Below, piece by piece: positions 1 through 5,214 of a stretch of DNA of 5,214 nucleotides; position 1 is the stretch's first letter; each line of letters begins with the position of its first letter. Made by a program: the position numbers and the translations under genes. Source of the DNA: an uncultured Flavobacteriaceae bacterium (GTDB lineage: Bacteria > Bacteroidota > Bacteroidia > Flavobacteriales > Flavobacteriaceae). The stretch spans positions 1 to 5,214 of the forward strand of contig CALZKX010000247.1 of assembly GCA_945788155.1 (NCBI GenBank). The letters run 5' to 3'. The notes under the pieces are model-generated. The model ran no database searches, was not told where the DNA came from, and saw only the letters and a program-made list of their open reading frames with translations.

Positions 1-933
1 GAGTTTGCCAAATTTGCAACGGCTTTGGCTGTAGCAAAGTATATAAGCGACCTTCAAACCAATATAAAAAATGTCAAGGACCAACTAAAAACGGCATTGA
101 TTATTTTTGTGCCTGCATTTTTGATTTTGCTTCAAAATGATGCTGGAAGTACCATTGTTTATGCGGCTTTCTTTTTTGTTTTTTATCGTGAAGGTATTCC
201 TCAAATATATTTGTTATTGGTTTTGAGTATTGTTGTCTTATCTGTTTCATCTTTAAAACTTTCTGTATTACCAACTGCCATAGGAGTTTCGATTTTAGTT
301 TTACTACATCACTTTTTTATTAAAAAGAAGAGAGGGTCAATCATACAACCTATTGTAATTACACTTCTATGTATCGCTTTTAGTTTTGGGGTTCATTTTT
401 TTTATAATACTATTTTGCAACCTCATCAGCAGGATAGAATTAGTTTATGGCTGCGTTTAGAAAAAGATCCAGAGAAGTTAGAACAAATGAAACGTACTAT
501 TTTGTATAACCTCAATGAATCTGAAAAAGCTATAAGTTCAGGAGGCTTTGGTGGAAAAGGGTATATGGAAGGCACTCGTACCATAGGCAAATTTGTACCA
601 GAACAGGATACCGATTATATTTTTAGTACTGTTGGAGAAGAATGGGGCTTTTTGGGTAGTAGCTTTGTGGTGATACTCTTTGTTTTATTGCTCATTAGGA
701 TTTTGCACCTTGCCGAATTACAGAAGTCACAATTTAGCCGTGTATATGGTTACAGTGTTGCGGCCATTTTATTTTTGCACTTCTTGATTAATATAGGCAT
801 GGTCATGGGATTAATTCCAACCATTGGGATTCCGTTACCGTTTTTTAGTTATGGAGGATCAGGACTCTGGGGTTTTACATTGCTTTTATTTGTTTTTATA
901 AAACTGGATTCCAATAGAATAAACGAGTGGTAA
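1..933 (+). CDS. rodA: RodA, SEDS-family peptidoglycan glycosyltransferase (5' end missing)
   Basis: RodA is an inner-membrane polymerase that makes glycan strands from lipid II with a class B PBP during cell elongation. The reading frame is open from base 1 and begins EFAKFATALAVAKYIS, a typical internal RodA/FtsW stretch, so the true start lies upstream; 310 residues are present and roughly 100 N-terminal residues appear to be missing. About eight hydrophobic segments are visible (near residues 32-44, 50-62, 69-83, 90-106, 118-135, 220-237, 251-271 and 289-302). A long extracytoplasmic loop between the fifth and sixth contains HQQDRI and ends in QDTDYIFSTVGEEWGFLGS; the second Asp there (codon 613-615, residue 205) matches the essential SEDS aspartate. 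The C-terminal signature PFFSYGGSGLWGFTLLLF is intact. RodA is preferred over FtsW because of this C-terminal signature. The mrd/mre genes probably lie upstream, but they are not visible. The TAA stop abuts the stop of the convergent gene. Confidence 0.93.
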   Translation, partial: EFAKFATALAVAKYISDLQTNIKNVKDQLKTALIIFVPAFLILLQNDAGSTIVYAAFFFVFYREGIPQIYLLLVLSIVVLSVSSLKLSVLPTAIGVSILVLLHHFFIKKKRGSIIQPIVITLLCIAFSFGVHFFYNTILQPHQQDRISLWLRLEKDPEKLEQMKRTILYNLNESEKAISSGGFGGKGYMEGTRTIGKFVPEQDTDYIFSTVGEEWGFLGSSFVVILFVLLLIRILHLAELQKSQFSRVYGYSVAAILFLHFLINIGMVMGLIPTIGIPLPFFSYGGSGLWGFTLLLFVFIKLDSNRINEW

Positions 934-2196
934 TTAAGCTGCCAATTCTTTAAGAGCCTTCACAAAAACATCTAATTCATTGGTTGTAGTAAACACATTT
1001 GGTGTAATTCTGCAACCTTTTACATTGGCATAATCAATAGCAACTGTAAATATGTTGTATTCATCCATAAGTCGTTTAGCCAATTCGGAAGGTTTAATGC
1101 TTTTAATACCAACATTGGCAATACCACAGGCTCTTTGAGAATCTTTTGGAGTATTTACCACAATATCTTTATAATTACGCACTTTAGATGTCCAATATTC
1201 TTGTAGATATCGTAAGCGTACTTCTTTTCGCTCAGCACCTAACATATTATAATAATCAATGGCATTTTCAATACTCAAATCATGATACACTGGTAAAGTA
1301 CCTGTATGATTAAGTCTCGAAATATCTCCAGGCTCTCTTTGGTGCTCTGCAAATATTGGCCACAACGTATTTATATGTTTATCTTTTACATATAACATAC
1401 CAACTCCCAACGGAACTGCTAGCCATTTATGTAAGCTGGAGCCATAATAATCGCACTCCAAATCTTCAATATTAAATTTAAAGTGCCCAACACAATGTGC
1501 ACCATCAACCATTACTTGAACACCTTTTCTATGCGCCATTTGAGATATTTTTTTAATAGGTAAAATATGTCCAGTAATATTAATCATGTGGCATACCATT
1601 AATAGCTTTGTTTTTGATGTAATTGCATTGGCATAAAGTTCAACAATTTCTTCATCAGACTTTGGATGGTTTGGAACAGATACTACTTTGTTTACAATAC
1701 CAAACCGCTTTGCTACCTGCTCGAACATCATTTGCATGGCTCCATAATCTTGCTGTGCATAAACTGCTTCATCACCCTTTTCCCAGCTCATCCCTTTAAT
1801 TACCATGTCTAGTGATTCGGTGGTGTTTCTAGTGATAATCACATTTTCAGCAGTACTACCAAGTAAGCTTCCAAGCTTTTCTGCCATTCGTTTTTTATTA
1901 TCCCATTGCACTGTTCGCATGTAATAGGAGCCTTGATAATTTACCATATTTATATGTTCATGAAGCGCATTAAGTGTAGGTGTAGGAATGATGTTGTAAT
2001 AGCCACTTTCCAAGTTTATATACTCTGGTTTTAGCTTATAATCACTTCTTACTTTTAGCCAAAAATCTTCATTTGATGATAAATCTTTAGCCGATGTAGA
2101 TGACACTTCTTCTAGGCAAGAATGCAGCACACTCCCATATAATGGTGTTGCCAAAGTGGCTAAGGATATTTTTTTAATAAAGTCCCTTTTATCCAT
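934..2196 (-). CDS. PLP-dependent class V aminotransferase-fold enzyme, isopenicillin N epimerase-like, probably exported
   Basis: This 420-residue protein belongs to fold-type I PLP enzymes of aminotransferase class V (cysteine desulfurase / isopenicillin N epimerase group). Visible landmarks are TRNTTESLD (122-130, phosphate-binding region), VDGAHCVGH (230-238, with D231 expected to contact the pyridine nitrogen), GSSLHKW (252-258, with K257 the expected Schiff-base lysine) and CRITPNVFTT (395-404, with R396 the likely substrate-carboxylate binder). The length is normal for the family. The N-terminus is unusual: KRDFIKK (3-9) resembles a Tat motif with KR instead of RR, followed by a hydrophobic stretch and VLHSC (23-27), a possible lipobox with C27. 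This suggests export and perhaps lipid anchoring. Epimerase, desulfurase and transaminase activities cannot be told apart by eye, so no gene symbol is given. It lies downstream of gldC on the same strand, 161 bp away, and may have its own promoter. The only nearby in-frame ATG that keeps the signal is the one chosen. Confidence 0.9.
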   Translation of the reverse strand: MDKRDFIKKISLATLATPLYGSVLHSCLEEVSSTSAKDLSSNEDFWLKVRSDYKLKPEYINLESGYYNIIPTPTLNALHEHINMVNYQGSYYMRTVQWDNKKRMAEKLGSLLGSTAENVIITRNTTESLDMVIKGMSWEKGDEAVYAQQDYGAMQMMFEQVAKRFGIVNKVVSVPNHPKSDEEIVELYANAITSKTKLLMVCHMINITGHILPIKKISQMAHRKGVQVMVDGAHCVGHFKFNIEDLECDYYGSSLHKWLAVPLGVGMLYVKDKHINTLWPIFAEHQREPGDISRLNHTGTLPVYHDLSIENAIDYYNMLGAERKEVRLRYLQEYWTSKVRNYKDIVVNTPKDSQRACGIANVGIKSIKPSELAKRLMDEYNIFTVAIDYANVKGCRITPNVFTTTNELDVFVKALKELAA

Positions 2197-2210
2197 ATTA
2201 GTGGTTTGCT

Positions 2211-2218
2211 TAAAGGTA
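2211..2218 (-). promoter_or_regulatory. Weak candidate -7 element for the aminotransferase-fold gene
   Basis: On the minus strand this reads TACCTTTA, matching the Bacteroidota -7 consensus TAnnTTTG except at the last base. Transcription would start near 2204, giving a leader of only about 8 nt before the ATG at 2196. No TTG is seen at the expected -33 spacing. This is a tentative call; read-through from gldBC is an alternative. Confidence 0.2.
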
Positions 2219-2277
2219 CTTAAATCTAATTAAATTGGAAAATCATTATCTTTCATAAATCAAACTAACCTTTGTTT

Positions 2278-2295
2278 AACAACATAGTAGTTGTT
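2278..2295. repeat. Perfect 6-bp inverted repeat in the gldC / aminotransferase gap
   Basis: AACAAC (2278-2283) and GTTGTT (2290-2295) flank the 6-nt loop ATAGTA. The stem can be lengthened with a bulge by pairing TTGTTT (2272-2277) with AAACAA (2300-2305). It sits about 60 nt past the gldC stop in the direction of transcription. No T-run follows it on the minus strand, so it does not look like a standard intrinsic terminator. It may be an RNA 3'-end stem, an operator, or chance in AT-rich DNA. The rest of the 161-bp gap shows no gene. Confidence 0.35.
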
Positions 2296-2357
2296 ATAAA
2301 AACAAGGCAAACAGAAAAGTATCACAAAAGTAATTGTCTTTTTTTTAGGTTTTCCTC

Positions 2358-2693
2358 CTACTTCTTTAGCTCCAATTTTTCAGCAAAATAATCGCAAAAA
2401 TCTTTCATGGTTGCTGTCATTTTTTCGTCTTGTGTGGCGCGATTAAAAGTGTCACTCATTGCCACTAAGGTTTGGTGAAAAAACTGTTTCATTTCGTCAA
2501 CAGGCATATCTTTGGTCCACAAATCTATACGCAAGGTTTCTTTCGCTTTATTATCCCAAACCGATAGTAACATTGCTTTTGCTTCTTCGTTGGATATTCC
2601 TCCATCTTGCGCAGACCATGTGAGTTTTTCAGGGATTCTATTGTCATCTAATTCTACGTTCAACTCAATTTTAGATGTATGTGTATGTGCCAT
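2358..2693 (-). CDS. gldC: Gliding motility protein GldC
   Basis: This 111-residue protein is recognised as GldC from its overall sequence, including the N-terminal SKIELNVELDDNRIPEKLTW, the central WDNKAKETLRIDLWTKDMPV and the C-terminal DFCDYFAEKL. It has no signal peptide or membrane segment, so it is likely cytoplasmic. From family knowledge, GldC of Flavobacterium johnsoniae supports gliding: mutants spread less but are less affected than gldB mutants. Its biochemical role is not established. The ATG overlaps the gldB stop by one base (TAATG on the minus strand), which indicates a shared transcript and probably translational coupling. The length appears complete and nothing unusual is seen in the sequence. 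Confidence 0.92.
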   Translation of the reverse strand: MAHTHTSKIELNVELDDNRIPEKLTWSAQDGGISNEEAKAMLLSVWDNKAKETLRIDLWTKDMPVDEMKQFFHQTLVAMSDTFNRATQDEKMTATMKDFCDYFAEKLELKK

Positions 2694-3682
2694 TATTTAC
2701 GTGGTTTATATTTTGATTTATTAAAAATATCTTCAGGATTCATGTTTAAAATTTCTTGAAGCGTTGCATCATTATTTTTCGCATAAGCCCTTACAATTTG
2801 CCAACCTATATATTGTCCCAAACGCCCTGGGGATTCTCCATCCAATTCTAAATTAAATTTCGAAAAAGGTGCTGGATTAATAAATCTTGCAGGCAATTTA
2901 TTATCGGTACTAAACAACATTTCGTTTTCTATAAAATGTTGCCAAATATTTTCTTCGTTAATAGTTGCCCAATCTAATTGTTCTTTGGTGTAGCCTATTT
3001 TTATTTCGTCTAGCGTTTCTGGAAGCATTACATCTTTAAAATAAAGTGTCTTTCCAAAATATATCATTTCGTCCAAAAGTGTCTTTCGCTTTGGTTGGTA
3101 TATAAATTTTTCGGCATAACTAAATGCCAAATCTGGAACTATTTGGTCTTTATCCATATTCAATTTAATATAGTCGTATATATCGTAATAAAAATCATGA
3201 CTTGCTCCTAAATACGTGTCTAAAGCAATAAGTGTAATAGAATCGGTTACAATCACTTTATTTCTGTAATCTACATCATTGGTAACCGTGATTATTCTTG
3301 GGGTTCTAAATTCTTTAAAATAGTATTTTAAGTGTTGGAAAAAACTTAAAATACCATCTTCGGTGTCTTTAAAATTACCATGAATTTTATCTACTTCAAA
3401 GTTTAATTGTTGTTGCAACTTATCTTGTATTCTGTTAATCCAAACCGAATCATTATACCGCTTCGAAAACATAAAAGGATAGGCTTGTTTTAATTCTGGC
3501 AACGAAGCCTCATTGGCATTGGCAAATAATCTATCGAACCTCTCAACAGTAACATCTATATCTATAGCTGCAATTTCTTTTTCAACTTTTGACTCATTAT
3601 TACAAGACATAAAAACAAATGCAACAAGTAAAATAATGAGGCATCTTTTCATAAAACTAGGGATATCAAACTTAAACGACAT
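2693..3682 (-). CDS. gldB: Gliding motility lipoprotein GldB
   Basis: GldB is a cell-envelope lipoprotein required for gliding in F. johnsoniae. This 329-residue frame has a lipoprotein signal: MKRCLIILLVAFVFMSC (11-27), a positive start, hydrophobic core and FMSC lipobox with C27 as the lipidated residue. The mature part includes VERFDRLFAN (46-55), LLDEMIYFGKTLYF (202-215) and SPGRLGQYIGWQIVRAYA (284-301), which fit the GldB family. The start is uncertain. The ATG at 3682 has an A-rich upstream context (AATAAAAATTA) and sits about 34 nt from the predicted transcription start; the ATG at 3652 (residue 11) gives a more canonical 17-residue signal peptide and a 319-residue protein. Both keep the lipobox. 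The gene is first in the gldB-gldC unit and divergent from nadE. No HExxH or other catalytic motif is seen, and the molecular function is unknown. Confidence 0.9.
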   Translation of the reverse strand: MSFKFDIPSFMKRCLIILLVAFVFMSCNNESKVEKEIAAIDIDVTVERFDRLFANANEASLPELKQAYPFMFSKRYNDSVWINRIQDKLQQQLNFEVDKIHGNFKDTEDGILSFFQHLKYYFKEFRTPRIITVTNDVDYRNKVIVTDSITLIALDTYLGASHDFYYDIYDYIKLNMDKDQIVPDLAFSYAEKFIYQPKRKTLLDEMIYFGKTLYFKDVMLPETLDEIKIGYTKEQLDWATINEENIWQHFIENEMLFSTDNKLPARFINPAPFSKFNLELDGESPGRLGQYIGWQIVRAYAKNNDATLQEILNMNPEDIFNKSKYKPRK

Positions 3683-3709
3683 TAATTTTTATTAATTATT
3701 CTATTGGTT

Positions 3710-3717
3710 TATTTTTG
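3710..3717 (+). promoter_or_regulatory. Predicted -7 element of the nadE promoter
   Basis: TATTTTTG is a full match to the Bacteroidota -7 consensus TAnnTTTG. Transcription would start near 3722-3724, giving a leader of about 36 nt to the nadE ATG at 3760. No clear TTG is found 17-23 bp upstream (that stretch is AATTTTTATTAATT-like), so the -33 box is weak or absent. The element faces the minus-strand element at 3723-3730 across 5 bp. Confidence 0.5.
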
Positions 3718-3722
3718 TTGGA

Positions 3723-3730
3723 CAAAGGTA
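3723..3730 (-). promoter_or_regulatory. Predicted -7 element of the gldBC promoter
   Basis: On the minus strand this reads TACCTTTG, a full match to TAnnTTTG. Transcription would start near 3716-3718, about 34 nt before the ATG at 3682 and 64 nt before the alternative ATG at 3652. The nearest upstream TTG lies only about 12 bp away, closer than the usual 17-23 bp, so the -33 box is uncertain. The predicted start falls inside or next to the opposing nadE -7 element. Confidence 0.5.
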
Positions 3731-3759
3731 CTATTCTTTACACAAAAAACCTTATCAAA

Positions 3760-4563
3760 ATGAATACTGAAAAAGCAACTCAACATATTGTAAAATGGCT
3801 AAAAGATTATGCTGAAAACGCTAAAGTTAATGGATTTGTTGTTGGCATTTCTGGTGGTATTGATTCTGCGGTCACTTCTACATTGTGCGCTAAAACTGGC
3901 TTACAGGTTTTGTGTGTTGAAATGCCTATTCATCAAGCGAAAAGTCATGTTAGTAGGGGACAAGAACACATCGCTCAACTTAAAGAGCGATACACGAATG
4001 TGTTTGACATTAAAGTTGATTTAACACCAGTTTTTGAAGAATTTAAAACCGAAGTATCGTTAGACGGAAAACAAGCAACCGTCGAAATGGCCTTGGCAAA
4101 CACCAGAGCTAGATTACGAATGACAACCCTTTATTACCACGCAGGTTTGCTAGGTTTATTAGTTGCAGGAACAGGAAATAAAGTTGAAGACTTTGGTGTT
4201 GGTTTCTTTACAAAATATGGTGATGGTGGTGTAGATTTAAGCCCGATAGCCGATTTGGTTAAATCGGAAGTGTACCAATTAGGCACCTTATTAAAGGTAC
4301 CTGAATCTATTATGAAAGCTGCCCCAAGTGATGGTCTGTTTGGAGATGCTCGCAGTGATGAAGATCAAATTGGTGCTAATTACAATGAATTGGAATGGGC
4401 GATGAAAATGGATGAGCAAGGAAAAAAAATTGAAAATTTTGAAGGACGGAAAAAAGAAGTATTTAAAATCTTTAAGCGTTATAACTCAACCAATAAACAC
4501 AAAATGATCCCAATTCCAATTTGCGAAATCCCAATAGAATTAAAGCAATCGAAAGAAAATTAA
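3760..4563 (+). CDS. nadE: NH3-dependent NAD+ synthetase
   Basis: NadE catalyses the last step of NAD+ synthesis, adenylating nicotinic acid adenine dinucleotide with ATP and amidating it with ammonia in the cytoplasm. The 267-residue protein has the PP-loop ATP-binding motif SGGIDSAV (31-38), LANTRARLRM (112-121), GTGNKVEDFGVGFFTKYGDG (137-156), the DLSPIADLVKSEVYQLG helix region (159-175), SDGLFGDARSDEDQIG (190-205) and a late HK motif in TNKHKMIPIP (244-253). It lacks an N-terminal nitrilase glutaminase domain and has the size of the ammonia-dependent form. The frame can be extended 15 codons upstream to a TTG at 3715, but that TTG lies within the predicted promoter, and the ATG at 3760 (context CTTATCAAAATG) gives the expected N-terminus. 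It is divergent from gldB and probably monocistronic, with a terminator candidate directly after it. All visible motifs are intact. Confidence 0.95.
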   Translation: MNTEKATQHIVKWLKDYAENAKVNGFVVGISGGIDSAVTSTLCAKTGLQVLCVEMPIHQAKSHVSRGQEHIAQLKERYTNVFDIKVDLTPVFEEFKTEVSLDGKQATVEMALANTRARLRMTTLYYHAGLLGLLVAGTGNKVEDFGVGFFTKYGDGGVDLSPIADLVKSEVYQLGTLLKVPESIMKAAPSDGLFGDARSDEDQIGANYNELEWAMKMDEQGKKIENFEGRKKEVFKIFKRYNSTNKHKMIPIPICEIPIELKQSKEN

Positions 4564-4568
4564 TATAC

Positions 4569-4595
4569 AAAATAAGGAATTCTGCCTTTTTTTTT
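4569..4595 (+). terminator. Probable intrinsic terminator of nadE
   Basis: Starting six bases after the nadE stop, AAAATAAGG (4569-4577) can pair with the CCTTTTTTT stretch beginning at 4585 around a 7-nt loop, with one T-T mismatch. The stem has only two GC pairs and merges into a run of nine Ts (4587-4595). The T-run and position are convincing, while the stem is weak. Confidence 0.45.
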
Positions 4596-4621
4596 GTAAA
4601 TTTATTATCTCTCCATATTTG
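4592..4621 (+). promoter_or_regulatory. Candidate promoter of the response-regulator gene
   Basis: TTTTG (4592-4596) could be the -33 box and CATATTTG (4614-4621) the -7 box, differing from TAnnTTTG only at the first base. The 17-bp spacing between them fits flavobacterial promoters. Transcription would start near 4628, leaving a leader of about 57 nt before the ATG at 4685. The -33 box overlaps the T-run of the nadE terminator. Confidence 0.35.
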
Positions 4622-4628
4622 ACATTAA

Positions 4629-4646
4629 ACTTAATCTTACTTAAGT
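4629..4646. repeat. Inverted repeat at the predicted transcription start of the response regulator
   Basis: ACTTAA (4629-4634) and TTAAGT (4641-4646) form perfect 6-bp arms around TCTTAC. The right part is also an 8-bp palindrome, ACTTAAGT (4639-4646). Its position at or just after the predicted start would suit an operator, possibly for autoregulation by a dimeric LuxR-type protein. In DNA this AT-rich, chance occurrence is quite possible. Confidence 0.25.
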
Positions 4647-4684
4647 GATGTTTCCCTAATTACTAATTTTTAAAAACACTAATC

Positions 4685-5214
4685 ATGATTAAGGTATTGG
4701 TTGCAGATCATCATCCTATCATTAGAACTGGTTTAAAAATGCTTTTCGAGAACTCATCTGATATTCAGGTGGTAGGCAGTGTTACCACTGGAAAAGAATT
4801 ATTTGACTTTGTTGGAAAGGATAATGTAGATGTTGTTCTTTCTGAAATTGATTTACCAGAATTAAACGGAATTACTGCACTAAGAACACTAAAAAAAGAA
4901 TACAGCGACGTAAAAGTTATTATGTTTAGTATTCATCCTGAAGAAATTTATGCAGTTAGCACCATTAAAGCAGGTGCTTCTGGATATTTAACTAAAACCG
5001 TAAGTACGCAAACCATTAAAGATGCTATTTTAAAAGTATATAATGGTGGTATTTATATTAGTAACAATCTAGCACAACGTTTGGCTTTTGACGAACGTGG
5101 CAATAAACCTAGTAGGCTTTATAAAAAACTATCGACACGTGAAATTGAAGTTTTAAAACTTCTCTCATCTGGAAGACGAAACAAGGAAATTGCCAAAGAG
5201 TTGGATATTAATGA
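4685..5214 (+). CDS. NarL/LuxR-family response regulator with a non-canonical receiver domain (3' end missing)
   Basis: The frame opens with ATG in an A-rich context (TTTTTAAAAACACTAATC before it) and stays open for 176 codons to the window edge. Residues 1 to about 118 form a receiver domain: MIKVLVADHHPIIRTGLKML matches the NarL-type start, and LSEIDLPELNG (52-62), VIMFSIHPEE (78-87) and KAGASGYLTK (95-104) follow in order. A linker leads to a LuxR/GerE DNA-binding domain, LSTREIEVLKLLSSGRRNKE (149-168) then IAKELDIN (169-176), cut inside the recognition-helix region; about 35 residues should be missing. Compared with CheY/NarL, D8, S82 and K104 are kept, but the second acidic residue is H9 and the phosphoacceptor Asp is E54 (GAA at 4844-4846). 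It is therefore probably a transcription factor not controlled by standard Asp phosphorylation. No histidine kinase is visible in the window. Confidence 0.9.
   Translation, partial: MIKVLVADHHPIIRTGLKMLFENSSDIQVVGSVTTGKELFDFVGKDNVDVVLSEIDLPELNGITALRTLKKEYSDVKVIMFSIHPEEIYAVSTIKAGASGYLTKTVSTQTIKDAILKVYNGGIYISNNLAQRLAFDERGNKPSRLYKKLSTREIEVLKLLSSGRRNKEIAKELDIN

Noticed and set aside
25..933. Internal TTG at 25 as the real start of rodA
   Set aside because: The frame upstream to base 1 encodes conserved RodA sequence (EFAKFATA), and a protein starting here would lack its first membrane segments.
2339..2356. T-run followed by AGG-TTTT-CCT as a terminator downstream of gldC
   Set aside because: On the gldC coding strand the run is A rather than T and precedes nothing useful; the 3-bp stem is too short to count.
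2512..2724. 70-codon plus-strand open frame
   Set aside because: It lies opposite gldC and the end of gldB, both well recognised, and its translation resembles no family; it is a shadow of those genes.
3667..3674. Minus-strand TAAGTTTG as the main gldB promoter
   Set aside because: It matches TAnnTTTG but would leave only about an 8-nt leader to the ATG at 3652, has no -33 TTG, and lies inside the longer gldB frame; the element at 3723-3730 fits better.
3513..3695. 60-codon plus-strand open frame
   Set aside because: It is antisense to the signal-peptide end of gldB and has no motif or start context of its own.
3715..3759. N-terminal extension of NadE from a TTG codon
   Set aside because: The TTG lies within the predicted -7 element and upstream of the predicted transcription start; the ATG at 3760 gives the normal NadE N-terminus.
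3809..4024. 71-codon plus-strand open frame
   Set aside because: It overlaps nadE in another frame, across the conserved PP-loop region, with no recognisable product.
4850..4855. D56 as an alternative phosphoacceptor in the response regulator
   Set aside because: D56 is two residues from the conserved Pro, whereas the acceptor is four residues before it; D56 aligns with the variable position of the DxxMP motif.

Overview
The window looks like chromosomal DNA from a gliding-type member of the Bacteroidota, most likely a Flavobacteriaceae species. The DNA is AT-rich, there are no clear Shine-Dalgarno sequences before the starts, several intergenic stretches carry the Bacteroidota -7 promoter element (TAnnTTTG), and the gldB-gldC pair is a marker of that lineage. 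I see no mobile element, RNA gene, CRISPR array or sign of recent transfer. Every identification comes from reading motifs by eye; no database search was run.

Layout. 1-933 (+) is the 3' three-quarters of rodA, the SEDS peptidoglycan polymerase of cell elongation; its start lies before the window. Its stop codon directly abuts that of a convergent gene at 934-2196 (-), which encodes a PLP-dependent class V aminotransferase-fold enzyme with an export signal. A 161-bp gap with a small inverted repeat separates that gene from gldC (2358-2693, -) and gldB (2693-3682, -), which overlap by one base. A short divergent region (3683-3759) carries two face-to-face -7 elements, one for gldBC and one for nadE (3760-4563, +), the ammonia-dependent NAD synthetase. 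After a probable terminator and promoter, a NarL/LuxR-family response regulator begins at 4685 (+) and runs off the end of the window within its DNA-binding domain.

How the genes relate. rodA (cell wall), nadE (NAD biosynthesis) and gldBC (gliding motility) are housekeeping or lineage-core genes that do not form one pathway. The best evidence for linkage is the shared gldBC/nadE promoter region, where both transcription starts would fall inside the opposing promoter.

Most notable points. (1) The response regulator has Glu (E54) where the phosphoacceptor Asp should be, and His (H9) in place of one Mg2+-binding acidic residue, so it probably does not work by ordinary phosphorylation. (2) The PLP enzyme has a Tat-like and lipobox-like N-terminus, suggesting a rare exported, possibly membrane-anchored, PLP enzyme. 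(3) The divergent promoter is symmetric. I found no convincing undescribed multigene system.
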